Positions 50,871 to 59,884 of a stretch of DNA of 64,000 bases are shown here, piece by piece. The position numbers and the translations under genes are program-made. The first letter of the stretch is position 1. Each line of letters opens with the position of its first letter. The notes beneath the pieces were generated by a model. The model was not told where the DNA came from and made no database searches. It worked only from the letters and a program-made list of their open reading frames with translations. Source of the DNA: Roseateles aquatilis (GTDB lineage: Bacteria; Pseudomonadota; Gammaproteobacteria; Burkholderiales; Burkholderiaceae_C); contig NZ_NIOF01000006.1 in assembly GCF_002205645.1 (NCBI RefSeq), positions 296,823-360,822 of the forward strand, read 5' to 3'.

Positions 50871-51827
50871 ATGCCGATCCACGTCGAGCAGGACTTTTCG
50901 ACACTTGCCGAGTGTCTCGCCCATGTGCAGGCTACCTATGGCGGAACGACTGCGGTGCAGGCGCACGATCGGCGCGGGCAGACAAGTCTCGGCGTGGTGC
51001 GCGTGCCCAGTTTTCTCTTCCGCGGCGAGGCATCGCAGTACTCCGCGACGACGGCCACGATGCAGCGAATTGCCACTGACCCGACTCTTTCGGAGCGTGC
51101 ACGCCAGTTGCTGCCCAAGATTGCCCGGATGCTGGAATGCCAGATTCGCGAATTCATACCTATGCCGATGATGGATTCGGCCGGATATGCGCAGCACTAT
51201 GGGTTGCCGACGGAACTCATTGATCTGACGAGCAGCGTTGAAGTGGCGGGGTATTTCGCGAGCAGCGGCGCAGTTGGCGCTCAGGGCTATGTAGGCGTGT
51301 TCCCGACCGCCTCGCTGGTTCGCTCTTCGATTCTCATCGACCTGCGAAATCACGATCTCGCGCACCGACCACGCCGACAGCATGCGTTCGCCCTCTACAA
51401 CCACCGGCACACCGACATCAAGGCAGACGCATGCACCGAGGAGTTGGGTTCACGATGGGTTGGCTTCACCCTTCAGGCTGACGACAAGGTGCGGTTCCAG
51501 ACTTCGCGAGCGCTGTTGGCGACCGCCACGGACCCTGCCGCTGGGGCCCTGCAGCTCGCCGTCGATTCCATGGTCCAGGAGCATGGCAAGCTACCCGATG
51601 AAATTGCGCTGTGGCTCTCGCGTCATATTGCTCCCGCCCCGTTTGTCACGAAGGTGAGGGAGGGGAGCTCGCCCGGGCAACTCAGCGAGGTCGACCTGAT
51701 CCCTCTGGCCGCAGCCGAGGCCTTCTTCGACGAGGCTGCTGAACGGGAGCACAGCTACCGCTACTGGTCTTCCCGTTTTGCCGTTTCGGATCGGTGCGCC
51801 GGCATGTGGATGGCGACCAGTCAGTAG
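50871..51827 (+). CDS. FRG-domain protein, 318 aa
   Basis: GGAGGCGAAG gives the start at 50871 (MPIHVEQDFSTLAECL). The FRG signature is in FLFRGEASQYSATTA and, later, AQHYGLPTELIDLTSSVEVA GYFA, with the conserved histidine-tyrosine-glycine and D/E. FRG proteins are of unknown function and occur in defence-rich regions and mobile elements. It has no partner beyond a possible link with the SF1 helicase three genes downstream. Codon use and GC are slightly lower than its neighbours. Confidence 0.82.
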   Translation: MPIHVEQDFSTLAECLAHVQATYGGTTAVQAHDRRGQTSLGVVRVPSFLFRGEASQYSATTATMQRIATDPTLSERARQLLPKIARMLECQIREFIPMPMMDSAGYAQHYGLPTELIDLTSSVEVAGYFASSGAVGAQGYVGVFPTASLVRSSILIDLRNHDLAHRPRRQHAFALYNHRHTDIKADACTEELGSRWVGFTLQADDKVRFQTSRALLATATDPAAGALQLAVDSMVQEHGKLPDEIALWLSRHIAPAPFVTKVREGSSPGQLSEVDLIPLAAAEAFFDEAAEREHSYRYWSSRFAVSDRCAGMWMATSQ

Positions 51828-51891
51828 AGCAACTCCGCCGCGCCCTTCGGCCGCGTTGCCAGCTTTTGGTCACATCCGCGAGAGGCGCGAG

Positions 51892-53130
51892 CTATTTCAT
51901 CCAGAGCTCATCGATGCCTCGGAAGCCCCACTTGGCGGGGTCTTCGGGGCCGACAATGCGGTCCTTGACGCTGGACGCTCCCAGGTCGATGGTCTGTACC
52001 GGGATCTGCTCCTTGGACTTGAGCGAGAAGAAGACCCGCACGACGGGAGAGAGGAGCGATTCGGTACCGGGCGCGATGACGATGGCCAGGCGCTGCGATG
52101 CCAGCTTGACGAGCGATCCAACCGGATAGATGCCGACCGACTTCACGAAGGCGTTGAACAGGGCCTTGTCGAAATGACCCTCCCACTTCGCCATCTGATG
52201 CATCGCCGCGGCGGGGTTCCAGGGCTCCTTGTAGGCACGCTGGGAGGTCACTGCGTCGTAGACGTCGCAGATCGCGCCCATGCGCGCCAGTTCGGAGATG
52301 CCGTCACCCTTGAGCTTGTGCGGGTAGCCCGTGCCGTCGATCTTCTCGTGATGATGAAGAGCAATGTCGACAACGTCCGGGCTCGCGCCGTTCGCGCGGA
52401 GCATTTCCGCACCGGCGAGCGGGTGGCTGCGCATCACGTTGAACTCCGCGTCTGTGAGCTTGCCAGGCTTGTTGAGCACATCGAGCGGCATCGCAGCCTT
52501 GCCCAGGTCATGCATGAGACCGCCGATGCCGGCCAGGCGCGTGCGCTCTTCGTCGAAGCCAAGCTGCCTGGCCATTGCGATCATCAGCGCACACACGGCC
52601 ACCGAATGCATGTAGGTGTAGTCGTCATGGGTCTTCAACCGCGCGACGCTCAGCAGCGCGACGGGGTGTCGCTCCACCGAAGCGGCGATCTCGCGAACCA
52701 GCAACTGCGTCGTGTCCGAATCGATGGCCTTGCCTAGGCGGGCTGCTTGCAGCATGTCCTTGACCTGCGACTTCGCGGACAGGCAGATGCGTCGCGCGCG
52801 CTCGATCTCCTGCACCAGGGCTTCTCGACTGTCCGCAGGTTTGGCGACGGCTGCAGGAGCAATTTCCGCGATGGCGGCCGGCGAAGGCTCGGCGGCGAGA
52901 ATCTGCCCGCCTTCAGGTCCCGAAGCAGCCTGCTGTGTTGCGGTCGGCATCTGCCCGAGCCGTGGGTCGATCCACACCTCGTTGATGCCGCACTCTCGTA
53001 TTGCGGCGAGGTCACGCGCTTCGGTAAGTAGGAAGCTGCCTCGCATGAATGGATGCTTAAGCCAGGACCCTCCTAGCTTGTGGATGTACATGCCGAGTTG
53101 GAGGTCGGTCACGGGAATTCGCGTCTTCAA
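51892..53130 (-). CDS. HD-GYP cyclic di-GMP phosphodiesterase, 412 aa
   Basis: The HD motif is in LMHDLGKAAM, the GYP region in HHHEKIDGTGYPHKLKG, with further metal ligands between. The N-terminal DUF3391-type region is at residues 1-60 (IPVTDLQLGMYIHKLGGSWL). A TTG start at 53130 is preceded by GAGGGGAT. It hydrolyses cyclic di-GMP, opposite to the GGDEF proteins at 30.5 and 53.5 kb. It is next to the GGDEF pseudogene, which suggests a former cyclase-phosphodiesterase pair. Confidence 0.93.
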   Translation of the reverse strand: MKTRIPVTDLQLGMYIHKLGGSWLKHPFMRGSFLLTEARDLAAIRECGINEVWIDPRLGQMPTATQQAASGPEGGQILAAEPSPAAIAEIAPAAVAKPADSREALVQEIERARRICLSAKSQVKDMLQAARLGKAIDSDTTQLLVREIAASVERHPVALLSVARLKTHDDYTYMHSVAVCALMIAMARQLGFDEERTRLAGIGGLMHDLGKAAMPLDVLNKPGKLTDAEFNVMRSHPLAGAEMLRANGASPDVVDIALHHHEKIDGTGYPHKLKGDGISELARMGAICDVYDAVTSQRAYKEPWNPAAAMHQMAKWEGHFDKALFNAFVKSVGIYPVGSLVKLASQRLAIVIAPGTESLLSPVVRVFFSLKSKEQIPVQTIDLGASSVKDRIVGPEDPAKWGFRGIDELWMK

Positions 53131-53272
53131 AATATCCCCTCATGTATGTTGTTGTCGGCACGCCTTCCGCGCGTTTTCGTGCTCGGTGCTTACAGCACGG
53201 CGCTTCGATCCATCAACACTTTGGTCCGGCACAGCCCGCGACGGGCCGAGTCGTGGCCCAGCTTGACCAATA

Positions 53273-53785
53273 TCAACCTTCTGCCTCTTGAAGTGAACGG
53301 CTTTTCTCCGCGCCATTCGACGTTCTTTGATCTGACGCAATCCGTTGCTCGATATCGCCTCGCTTTGCGTCGTACATCAGGCGGTCGGCGTGACGCAGCA
53401 GTTCGTCCGCCGTGCTGCCGTGTTCGGACGAAAGGGCGTAGCCGAAGCTGCTGGAGATCGGCACGCGATGTCCACCCATCATCGCGAAGGGGTTGGTCAG
53501 CGCAGCCTTGACGCGGGCGACGGCGGCGTCTGCGTTGCGATGGCCGCTCACTTAGGGAAGAAGGATGGTGAATTCGTCGCCGCCCATCCTGGCCAAGGTG
53601 TCCTGTTTGCGGATGCAGCGTGAGACCCGGTCGGCGACCAGCCTCAGCACGGCGGCCGCATCCATGCCGAGAACCGCGAGGGCGGCGGCGCATGCTTCCA
53701 CATCTACCTGCCACCGCGGCAATCCGGCGAAACGGCGCCGATGACGTTGATCTGAGTTCGCTGCGGGGCAGGGGGCTTGGCACAC
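53273..53785 (-). pseudogene. GGDEF-domain gene fragment with internal stop
   Basis: Reading frame on the minus strand has ARMGGDEFTILLP, then a TAA at 53554-53552, then in the same frame VSGHRNADAAVARVKAALTN, RVPISSSFGYALSSEHGST, and DELLRHADRLMYDAKRGD, the C-terminal half of a GGDEF domain. Upstream of GGDEF only about 40 residues are recognisable (I-site RKQD is present), so the 5' end is lost too. Non-functional as a cyclase as read. Confidence 0.75.
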
Positions 53786-53830
53786 CCGTCCGAGCGGTGG
53801 CTCGCACAGGGTGTGAGCCCCCCCGAGAGG

Positions 53831-56800
53831 CTACGGCTGGCCGATGCTCCGCAGGAACTGCTGTGGAGTGATCCGAGGCAGTCGGTCCGCGTGGGCCGCC
53901 GTGAAGTTGCGCAAGCCACCCCACAAAGCAGCATCGCCGATCAGGACGCATCGGTGCTTCGCGCGCGTGACGGCGACGTTCAGCAGATTCGGCTTGCTGG
54001 CGGCCCACTGCGCCGCGCCGATGGTGCGACCGTCGCAGCCGAGGACCAGCCACACGATGGTCTCTTCCTTGCCCTGAAAGGTGTGCACGGTGCCGATGCG
54101 GCCCTTGCACCACTCGCGCAGTTCGCCGGACCTGGGCGGCTGGAAGCGCCCACCGGCGACCTGTCTCCACGGGTCCAGCTTCGACAGACGATCGAGCAGT
54201 GCTCCCCTGATCCGCTTGAAGGGCGAGATGATGTAGATCGGTGGGAGCCTGCCGGTACGTGCGAACAGCGTGAGCACGGCATCCTGCACCAGGTCGACCT
54301 GGCCGAGGACCACCTGCTTGTCGATGGCTGGACCCGCCACATGAACCCATGCGCTGGGACCGATGTCGAGGCTGTCTTCTGGTGGTAGCCGTGCGGCCGG
54401 ATCTTGCGGCTCGAAGAAGATCATCTTGCCGTCGTAGGCGATCTGGTTGGTGATCGAGAACATCGGGTCCACGCAACGCCTATGGACGCGCAGGGGACTG
54501 CCGATCCACTGGCTGGTGCCGCCGGTGCTGATAGTGGCCCCGAGCGCATTCGCGTCATCGGCGAGCTTCTGGACGGAGGTCTGGTGAGGCGCGACCGCCA
54601 TCTCTGCCGGCAGTCCGCTGGTCTTCTCCAGCGCCTCGAGCAGCTTGATGGGCACCGTGAAAACCGGTTCGATCTGCAGCGGGTCGCCAACGACCACAGC
54701 CCTGCGGGCGCGCCACAGTGCGCCCACGGCGGCCTGTGGCACGGCTTGGCCGGCTTCGTCGATGAAGAGCCAGCCCAGCGAATTGGGGCCGAGGAGGCGG
54801 AATTGCCGTGCGAAAGATGCGAACGTGCTAGAGACGACCGGGACGAGCATGAACAGGCTGCGCCAGATCGGCAGCGCCGCCTTGGTGTCCAGCAGCCGCT
54901 TGCCGTCCAGCAGGTGGCACAGCGCGACGAGATTGCCCCCGAAGCCACGGCCGGTCTTCAGTACTTCCGCGAGCCATGCTTCGTGCAACTGGAGCGCCGC
55001 GACGAAGAGTTCAGAGCGCTTCGCGTTCAGCAAGTCGCTGCGCCACACACCGCTGATTTGCCATTCATCTTCGTCCAGCTCGGCCAGGCGCGAAGGGTGC
55101 GCGGCCTGAGGGAACTCGCGGGCCAGGTCCTGCAGTTGCTGCATCGCCGCCTTCCATTCCAGTTGGCGCGTGGACAGTGCCGCTTCGGCCGTCGATACTT
55201 TGGACCGAGCCTGGTGCAGCGAGCGCTTGGCGGCAGTGTGCGACGGCTCTACGTCGTAGCGCCGGCGGATCCATTTCCGTTGCTGTTCCCGGTTGGCGTC
55301 CAGCTCCGCATCGTGAGCCTTCTTCGCCGACCAGTCACGCACGCGCTCCCACCGGCTAGGACGGCGCTTTTCGATCAAGCCCTCTTCGGTCTTCAACAGG
55401 TCCAGTTGGCGGCCGCTCAGCAAGAACTCCTCGTCGAGCAGTTCGAAGGCGGCATCCTCAGCATCCCGCGCTCGCGTGGCCGCGGCCAACTCGCTGGCCG
55501 CGACGGCAGTGAACGGCTCCTGCGAGACACCGAAGAGTTCTCGGCTCAACCTCGCGTAGCGATCCAGCTTGCTCACCAATTGCCCAAAAGCATAGTCAGC
55601 GGCTGCGAACGCGCGCTTCGCTTCGGCGAAGCTGACACCGGCATATCGCTCGCGCCAGTTCCAGATGCTTTGATGACGCCCGGGGTCGAACCCTCTGGGC
55701 GGCTTCTCCTTGCCCTTGGGGCCTGCGAAGCTGATGCCGCGAACGAAGACGTCGCGATTGCGCTTGTTGCCCAGTGCACAGGCGATCAACCCCCAGGCTT
55801 GGTCATCGGAGTCGGGGATGTCGTAGCCACCCTTGCTGTTCCTCTCCAACAGGTTGCGCGCGACGGGTTCCAGATACCCGACCTTGGCCTCACCGGACGG
55901 TGCTCGCCATCCCGCGTCATCCTGCTTGGGTTGCTTGCCGAGAGACTTGTTCTTGGGAAGGTCCCTGGAGATGTTCTCCACCGCGGCGTTGTTCGAAGAC
56001 GCCACCACCATCTCGAAGCCCACCAGTTCATCCTTCAAGACGGACACCCAGCAATCGGATACGCCCTCGAACGAGACCGACAAGCGCTCGCGCTGGAACG
56101 CATCGCCGGCGGTCGAGCATCTGCTCAAGGCGCGCGCCCGACGGACGATGTTCTCGGCAAAGATGTCCCGCAGCAGGGTGGTCTTGCCGGTTCCGGGCGG
56201 CCCATTCACCGAGAAGATCCCGTCGTTGGCCAACTCGTCGAAGATGCTGTTGATGGCGAACTGCTGCATCAGGCTCATGGCATGCGCAGGCTTGTCAGGC
56301 CAATGGCCGCCGATCAGGTGCTTGTGCCGCAGCCGTTCCGAGACCGTGTTGAGGCCTGCAGGCTGGTACAGGTCGACTCGCTGCGACTGGTCCAGCGGTG
56401 TCAGGTAGGCGCGCAGCGCCGCGCCGGCCGTACCCTGTTCGATGGACGAGATCGCGCGTGCAATGTCCTCGGCGAAGAAGCTATTGAGGATGTTGATCTC
56501 GGTGTCGCCCAGCGGGGCGTCGCCATCGTCTTCGTCGTCCTCTGTGCCACTGCCCGGCGCGCCAGCCGATTTGGACGCATGGCCTTCGGCGGGGGACTTG
56601 TCCTCGACGCTCTTGGCTTTCAGGACAAGCACCGGAGTCCTGGGGTCGTCGCCGGACGGGCTGTAGCTTGACCAGGCGGAAATGATCTCCAGCAGCGCGG
56701 CCAGGTCAGCAGCGGTCAGCGGTCTCGAGTCCTGTCCGGCAGGCGCAGGCAATCCGGCGAACGTCGCACGGAAAGTCCTCACCTCGCGCTTCAGCAGTTC

Positions 56801-57292
56801 CAGGTCCTCCCTGAATGCTGCGAAGTCGAGGCCGGCAAGACCCTGCTGGGCGATGCGCCCGAGCGCCCAGGGTACGGTGGACACAGAGAGTTCATCGAGC
56901 ATCGGCGAGCCATCGGCGCCCACGCGGATCCTGGCGCTGCAGGTCAGGCCCTCCAGTTCGCCGCGTTCGTCCTGGTCGAAGGACTCGTCAGGGCTGAGCG
57001 TCTCGCTGATGACGCGGTGGGTGACCTCGGCCAACTCCGCCTTGTCGAACACGCCGAGAAAGACGTCGAAGCCGGAGAGCTTCCGGCCGTCAGGGACCGG
57101 GGCAGACCAAAGTGCCTCGGGCGACATCCGCGCGAGCTGCGCCGCTGAAATCAAGCGGACGTTCCACTCGGCGTCCTTTCCTTCAAGCACCTGGCGCTGC
57201 AGGTCGAAGGGGATGAAGAACTCGATCTTGTGCCAGTAGCTCAGTACGCTGATGTGGTCCGCCGACGGCGCACCACGGAGTTGTCTGTCCAA
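53831..57292 (-). CDS. SF1 superfamily helicase (UPF1-like), 1153 aa
   Basis: Large ATP-dependent helicase. Walker A is NGPPGTGKTTLLRD (Lys370), motif II FIDEAGQAVPQA, motif III VVVGDPLQIEPVF, motif V GTVHTFQGKEETIVWLV, motif VI NVAVTRAKHRCVLIGD. A 250-residue insertion with coiled-coil-like segments separates motifs I and II (for example around WERVRDWSAKKAHDAELDAN). The TTG at 57292 after GGAAGGGAG is preferred to a GTG at 57367 without ribosome site. Helicases of this type appear in phage defence and DNA repair; no partner gene is beside it except the FRG protein. Confidence 0.9.
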   Translation of the reverse strand: MDRQLRGAPSADHISVLSYWHKIEFFIPFDLQRQVLEGKDAEWNVRLISAAQLARMSPEALWSAPVPDGRKLSGFDVFLGVFDKAELAEVTHRVISETLSPDESFDQDERGELEGLTCSARIRVGADGSPMLDELSVSTVPWALGRIAQQGLAGLDFAAFREDLELLKREVRTFRATFAGLPAPAGQDSRPLTAADLAALLEIISAWSSYSPSGDDPRTPVLVLKAKSVEDKSPAEGHASKSAGAPGSGTEDDEDDGDAPLGDTEINILNSFFAEDIARAISSIEQGTAGAALRAYLTPLDQSQRVDLYQPAGLNTVSERLRHKHLIGGHWPDKPAHAMSLMQQFAINSIFDELANDGIFSVNGPPGTGKTTLLRDIFAENIVRRARALSRCSTAGDAFQRERLSVSFEGVSDCWVSVLKDELVGFEMVVASSNNAAVENISRDLPKNKSLGKQPKQDDAGWRAPSGEAKVGYLEPVARNLLERNSKGGYDIPDSDDQAWGLIACALGNKRNRDVFVRGISFAGPKGKEKPPRGFDPGRHQSIWNWRERYAGVSFAEAKRAFAAADYAFGQLVSKLDRYARLSRELFGVSQEPFTAVAASELAAATRARDAEDAAFELLDEEFLLSGRQLDLLKTEEGLIEKRRPSRWERVRDWSAKKAHDAELDANREQQRKWIRRRYDVEPSHTAAKRSLHQARSKVSTAEAALSTRQLEWKAAMQQLQDLAREFPQAAHPSRLAELDEDEWQISGVWRSDLLNAKRSELFVAALQLHEAWLAEVLKTGRGFGGNLVALCHLLDGKRLLDTKAALPIWRSLFMLVPVVSSTFASFARQFRLLGPNSLGWLFIDEAGQAVPQAAVGALWRARRAVVVGDPLQIEPVFTVPIKLLEALEKTSGLPAEMAVAPHQTSVQKLADDANALGATISTGGTSQWIGSPLRVHRRCVDPMFSITNQIAYDGKMIFFEPQDPAARLPPEDSLDIGPSAWVHVAGPAIDKQVVLGQVDLVQDAVLTLFARTGRLPPIYIISPFKRIRGALLDRLSKLDPWRQVAGGRFQPPRSGELREWCKGRIGTVHTFQGKEETIVWLVLGCDGRTIGAAQWAASKPNLLNVAVTRAKHRCVLIGDAALWGGLRNFTAAHADRLPRITPQQFLRSIGQP

Positions 57293-57472
57293 CTGCCGCT
57301 CCCTTCCAATCTTGGTATGGCTGACTGCTCTCCAAACTTCGGATACCTGACGAGTATCCGTGCGCACTCACGCGGTTTTTAGCAGCCTCGGGAAGCAGCG
57401 TACCTTGACGGACAACGTTGGGCCAGCGGAGCTGACCACGTGGGGGCTGCCGGCGCCGGTGACAGATTGCGC

Positions 57473-57811
57473 TCAGCGCGAGCGGGCGGCCCGGCGACGC
57501 CGTTCCGCGGATACGGTGCGTCCGATGCTCAGCAGCGCCAGCAAACCCCAAATCGAGCTCCCGAGGAGCAGGGCATGACCGGTGCTCGACGGGAGGAGGG
57601 TGAAGGCCAGCAGCAGTCCAGCGGCTGTGGTGGTCAACATGAAGACGTCGCAGCCGCGCGCCACGCGTTGGAATGCCGCGTCGTCAAGGTGCCGCAGGCT
57701 ATTCTGAGGGGCGACGGCAACGAAATATGCCGAGAGGATCGGGATGGCCCAGACGGGCGCCCTGAGACTACTGCTAGCCTCCTGCGGCCGGTCTGGGGGA
57801 TCGGCGCTCAA
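57473..57811 (-). CDS. hypothetical membrane protein, 112 aa
   Basis: Overlaps the stop of the S49 peptidase gene by four bases and starts with TTG, so the two are coupled. Two hydrophobic segments (AIPILSAYFVAVAP, and VFMLTTTAAGLLLAFTLLPS plus LLLGSSIWGLLALLSIG) suggest two to three helices, followed by a basic arginine-rich end. No family was recognised. Confidence 0.65.
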   Translation of the reverse strand: MSADPPDRPQEASSSLRAPVWAIPILSAYFVAVAPQNSLRHLDDAAFQRVARGCDVFMLTTTAAGLLLAFTLLPSSTGHALLLGSSIWGLLALLSIGRTVSAERRRRAARSR

Positions 57812-58830
57812 CGCACCTCGGGAACGACGTGGGACAGCCGCTGTGCGGCGCCGACCAGGACGTCCTGCAGTGTCCGACCCAACAGGGGCATGCTCTGGTT
57901 GGTGGGGCCGAAGTCATAGGCGCGCACGCCATAGTTCGCGGCAACGTACTCGTCGATCGTGCCGACGGCGTCAACCAGTCCTAGTTCCTTTGCCTCCGGT
58001 CCCGGCCAGACTTCTCCGGTTGCCACATCGACGCCCTGCTTCAGGCGAGCACCGCGCTTGGCCTTGACCTCATCGAGGAAGGCCAGTCCCAACTGGTCGA
58101 CGAGGCGCTGCGCCTTGGAGTCGACTTCGGGCGTGACGGGCGTGAAGGGGTTGAGAAACGCCTTCAGCTTGCCTGATGCGTAGACCCGCTGGCTCACGTC
58201 AACCTTGGCAATGGCGCGGTCGAACTGCCATGGCGCCATGATGGCGCCGATCGATCCCACGAGCGAATACTTGCCGGCCACGATCTTGTCGGCGTGCAGG
58301 GCGATCATGAAGGCCGCGCTCGCGCCGATGTTGTTGATCACAGCCACAACCGGCTTCGGATGCTTCTTCTTCAAGCTGCCGATCGCGGTGTAGATCCTCT
58401 CGGACTCCACCGGGGCTCCCCCGGGGCTGTCGATGGAGAGGATGACGGCTTTGACGTTGACGTTGGCGAATGCCTTCTCCAGCAGTGGAACGATCGCCTC
58501 CGCGGAAGCGTGCTCGTTTGATCCGATCGCGCCCTCGATTCGCACGATGCCGACGACATCGCCGAACGGGCCCCAGCGGAACCCGGTGGAACTCAGGAAG
58601 AAAAGGAAGTAGAGGATCCCGAGAAGCACCGGCATACCGAAGACCAGCGCCTGAAACAGCATGCGCCATCGGCGCTCAGACTTGCGCTCCGCGGCGGCCA
58701 AGCGCTGACCGTGGTCGAAAGACTCGCGCTGCCCGCGCATCTCGCGGACCAGCTCGAGGAGGACGTTGGGCGGCAGATCGGGCTGAGGGGTAGACGCAAT
58801 ACCGGCTGCAGCTGAGTCGTGTGGTTGCAT
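57808..58830 (-). CDS. S49-family signal-peptide-peptidase-like serine protease, 340 aa
   Basis: SppA/SohB-type protease: a membrane helix near residues 65-85 (LFQALVFGMPVLLGILYFLF), then the ClpP-like domain with ILSIDSPGGAP, the nucleophile region NNIGASAAFMIAL (Ser in GASAA), DKIVAGKYSLVGSIGAI, and the lysine region VYASGKLKAFLNPFTPVTPE. The start at 58830 follows CGGAGCG. S49 proteases are often found within T4SS and phage regions. It may process a transfer protein, or be a cargo gene. Confidence 0.88.
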   Translation of the reverse strand: MQPHDSAAAGIASTPQPDLPPNVLLELVREMRGQRESFDHGQRLAAAERKSERRWRMLFQALVFGMPVLLGILYFLFFLSSTGFRWGPFGDVVGIVRIEGAIGSNEHASAEAIVPLLEKAFANVNVKAVILSIDSPGGAPVESERIYTAIGSLKKKHPKPVVAVINNIGASAAFMIALHADKIVAGKYSLVGSIGAIMAPWQFDRAIAKVDVSQRVYASGKLKAFLNPFTPVTPEVDSKAQRLVDQLGLAFLDEVKAKRGARLKQGVDVATGEVWPGPEAKELGLVDAVGTIDEYVAANYGVRAYDFGPTNQSMPLLGRTLQDVLVGAAQRLSHVVPEVR

Positions 58831-58931
58831 GGTCGCGCTCCGTAGGTGAGGTAACACCCCACGATAGGAGTCGAGCTATAGAGCTCGCCAGCGAGAATCC
58901 GGGGTGACGACCAGCCACTAACGGGACCGGA

Positions 58932-59522
58932 CTACTTGCAGTCTTTGGATCCACCCTGAACCAGGGTTCCGAGCGTGACCTTGTTGCAATCGTTCTTCGG
59001 TGGCTGCTGGTTGCTCGCGTTGGCAGGCGTAGCGGTGCCCGCCATCCGTGAGTAGAGAGACGCCGTGGGATCTGACGTCTCCGCTTCCATCAGTCGCTTT
59101 GCGAGTTCGTCGAGCTTCAATAAATGGCAGCGAAGCTCGAACCCCGCGCGTGTCCTACCGCTGTAGGTGAACGGAACTTCAGCGCGTTTGACCTCTGCCA
59201 CCACGCAAGCTGAGTTGGCCAGTTGGGGAAGCGACGCTGCATCGACGGGATCGGTGCTCTCACCATGAACGACAAGCATCTGACCTGGAGCGCAGCTAGC
59301 AAGCACAAATTTGGCTGCCAAGCGGAAATATGCTTCGGCCTGGTCCTTTACGGCTGCATCTCCAGGGACGAGGGTTCGACGGCCGAGAACGGCATTCGTG
59401 TTTGGCCCGAGGTCGCACACCGATCCATCCGTGGCCTTTTCTGGGCGCAGGGATACAGCCTGTGATGGCATCACGGTCATCAGGCTTGCCACCCAGGCGC
59501 AGAGGAGTCGAGCTAGCTTCAT
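58932..59522 (-). CDS. secreted hypothetical protein in the transfer region, 196 aa
   Basis: Signal peptide MKLARLLCAWVASLMTVMPS (cut near SQA). The mature part has three to four cysteines (SVCDLGPNTNAVLGRR, CAPGQMLVVHGEST, ACVVAEVKRAEVPFTYSG, LRCHLLKLDELAKR) and probably forms disulfides in the periplasm. The start follows GGGAGAACACC. Its place between traG and the S49 protease suggests a transfer or pilus-associated role, but the family is not recognised. Confidence 0.75.
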   Translation of the reverse strand: MKLARLLCAWVASLMTVMPSQAVSLRPEKATDGSVCDLGPNTNAVLGRRTLVPGDAAVKDQAEAYFRLAAKFVLASCAPGQMLVVHGESTDPVDAASLPQLANSACVVAEVKRAEVPFTYSGRTRAGFELRCHLLKLDELAKRLMEAETSDPTASLYSRMAGTATPANASNQQPPKNDCNKVTLGTLVQGGSKDCK

Positions 59523-59603
59523 GGTGTTCTCCCTTGACCAGGCCGCCAAGGTTAATATAGTGCTGTCAGCATGGGTAACCGGAAGCACACAGTGATCAAG
59601 GCG

Positions 59604-59861
59604 ATGACGATGGAGCGATGCGTCGTTGTTGCTGGTTGCGCGTTCGTCCAAGGAGCGCAGGCAGCGGCCACGAAGTCTGAGTCGGCAGGCGACGCTTTTG
59701 GCGGTTTCGGCTGGATCGCTTTGTTTGTCCTTTTCTGCTATCTCGTCGTGTTCTGCATTCGCCGCCTTGGATCTTCTCGTCGCGCGTGGGATGCAGATCC
59801 GCAGGCCGACGAGATGGTGAGGATGGGCACGTCGATCAGTCGCCCTATCGACGAGCGATAA
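59604..59861 (+). CDS. small membrane protein, 85 aa
   Basis: Two hydrophobic segments (ERCVVVAGCAFVQGAQAA as signal or first helix, and GGFGWIALFVLFCYLVVFCI) flank a short serine-rich loop, and a charged tail follows. Starts at ATG 59604 or 59610; an earlier ATG at 59571 is also possible. It is the only plus-strand gene in the transfer region and is divergent from the secreted protein gene. Confidence 0.6.
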   Translation: MTMERCVVVAGCAFVQGAQAAATKSESAGDAFGGFGWIALFVLFCYLVVFCIRRLGSSRRAWDADPQADEMVRMGTSISRPIDER

Positions 59862-59884
59862 ACCTCGCGGAGCCAGCAGGCCGC

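Noticed and set aside
54404..56671. 755-codon open frame antisense to the helicase gene
   Set aside because: No ribosome site or family; the helicase strand carries all SF1 motifs, so this is a shadow.
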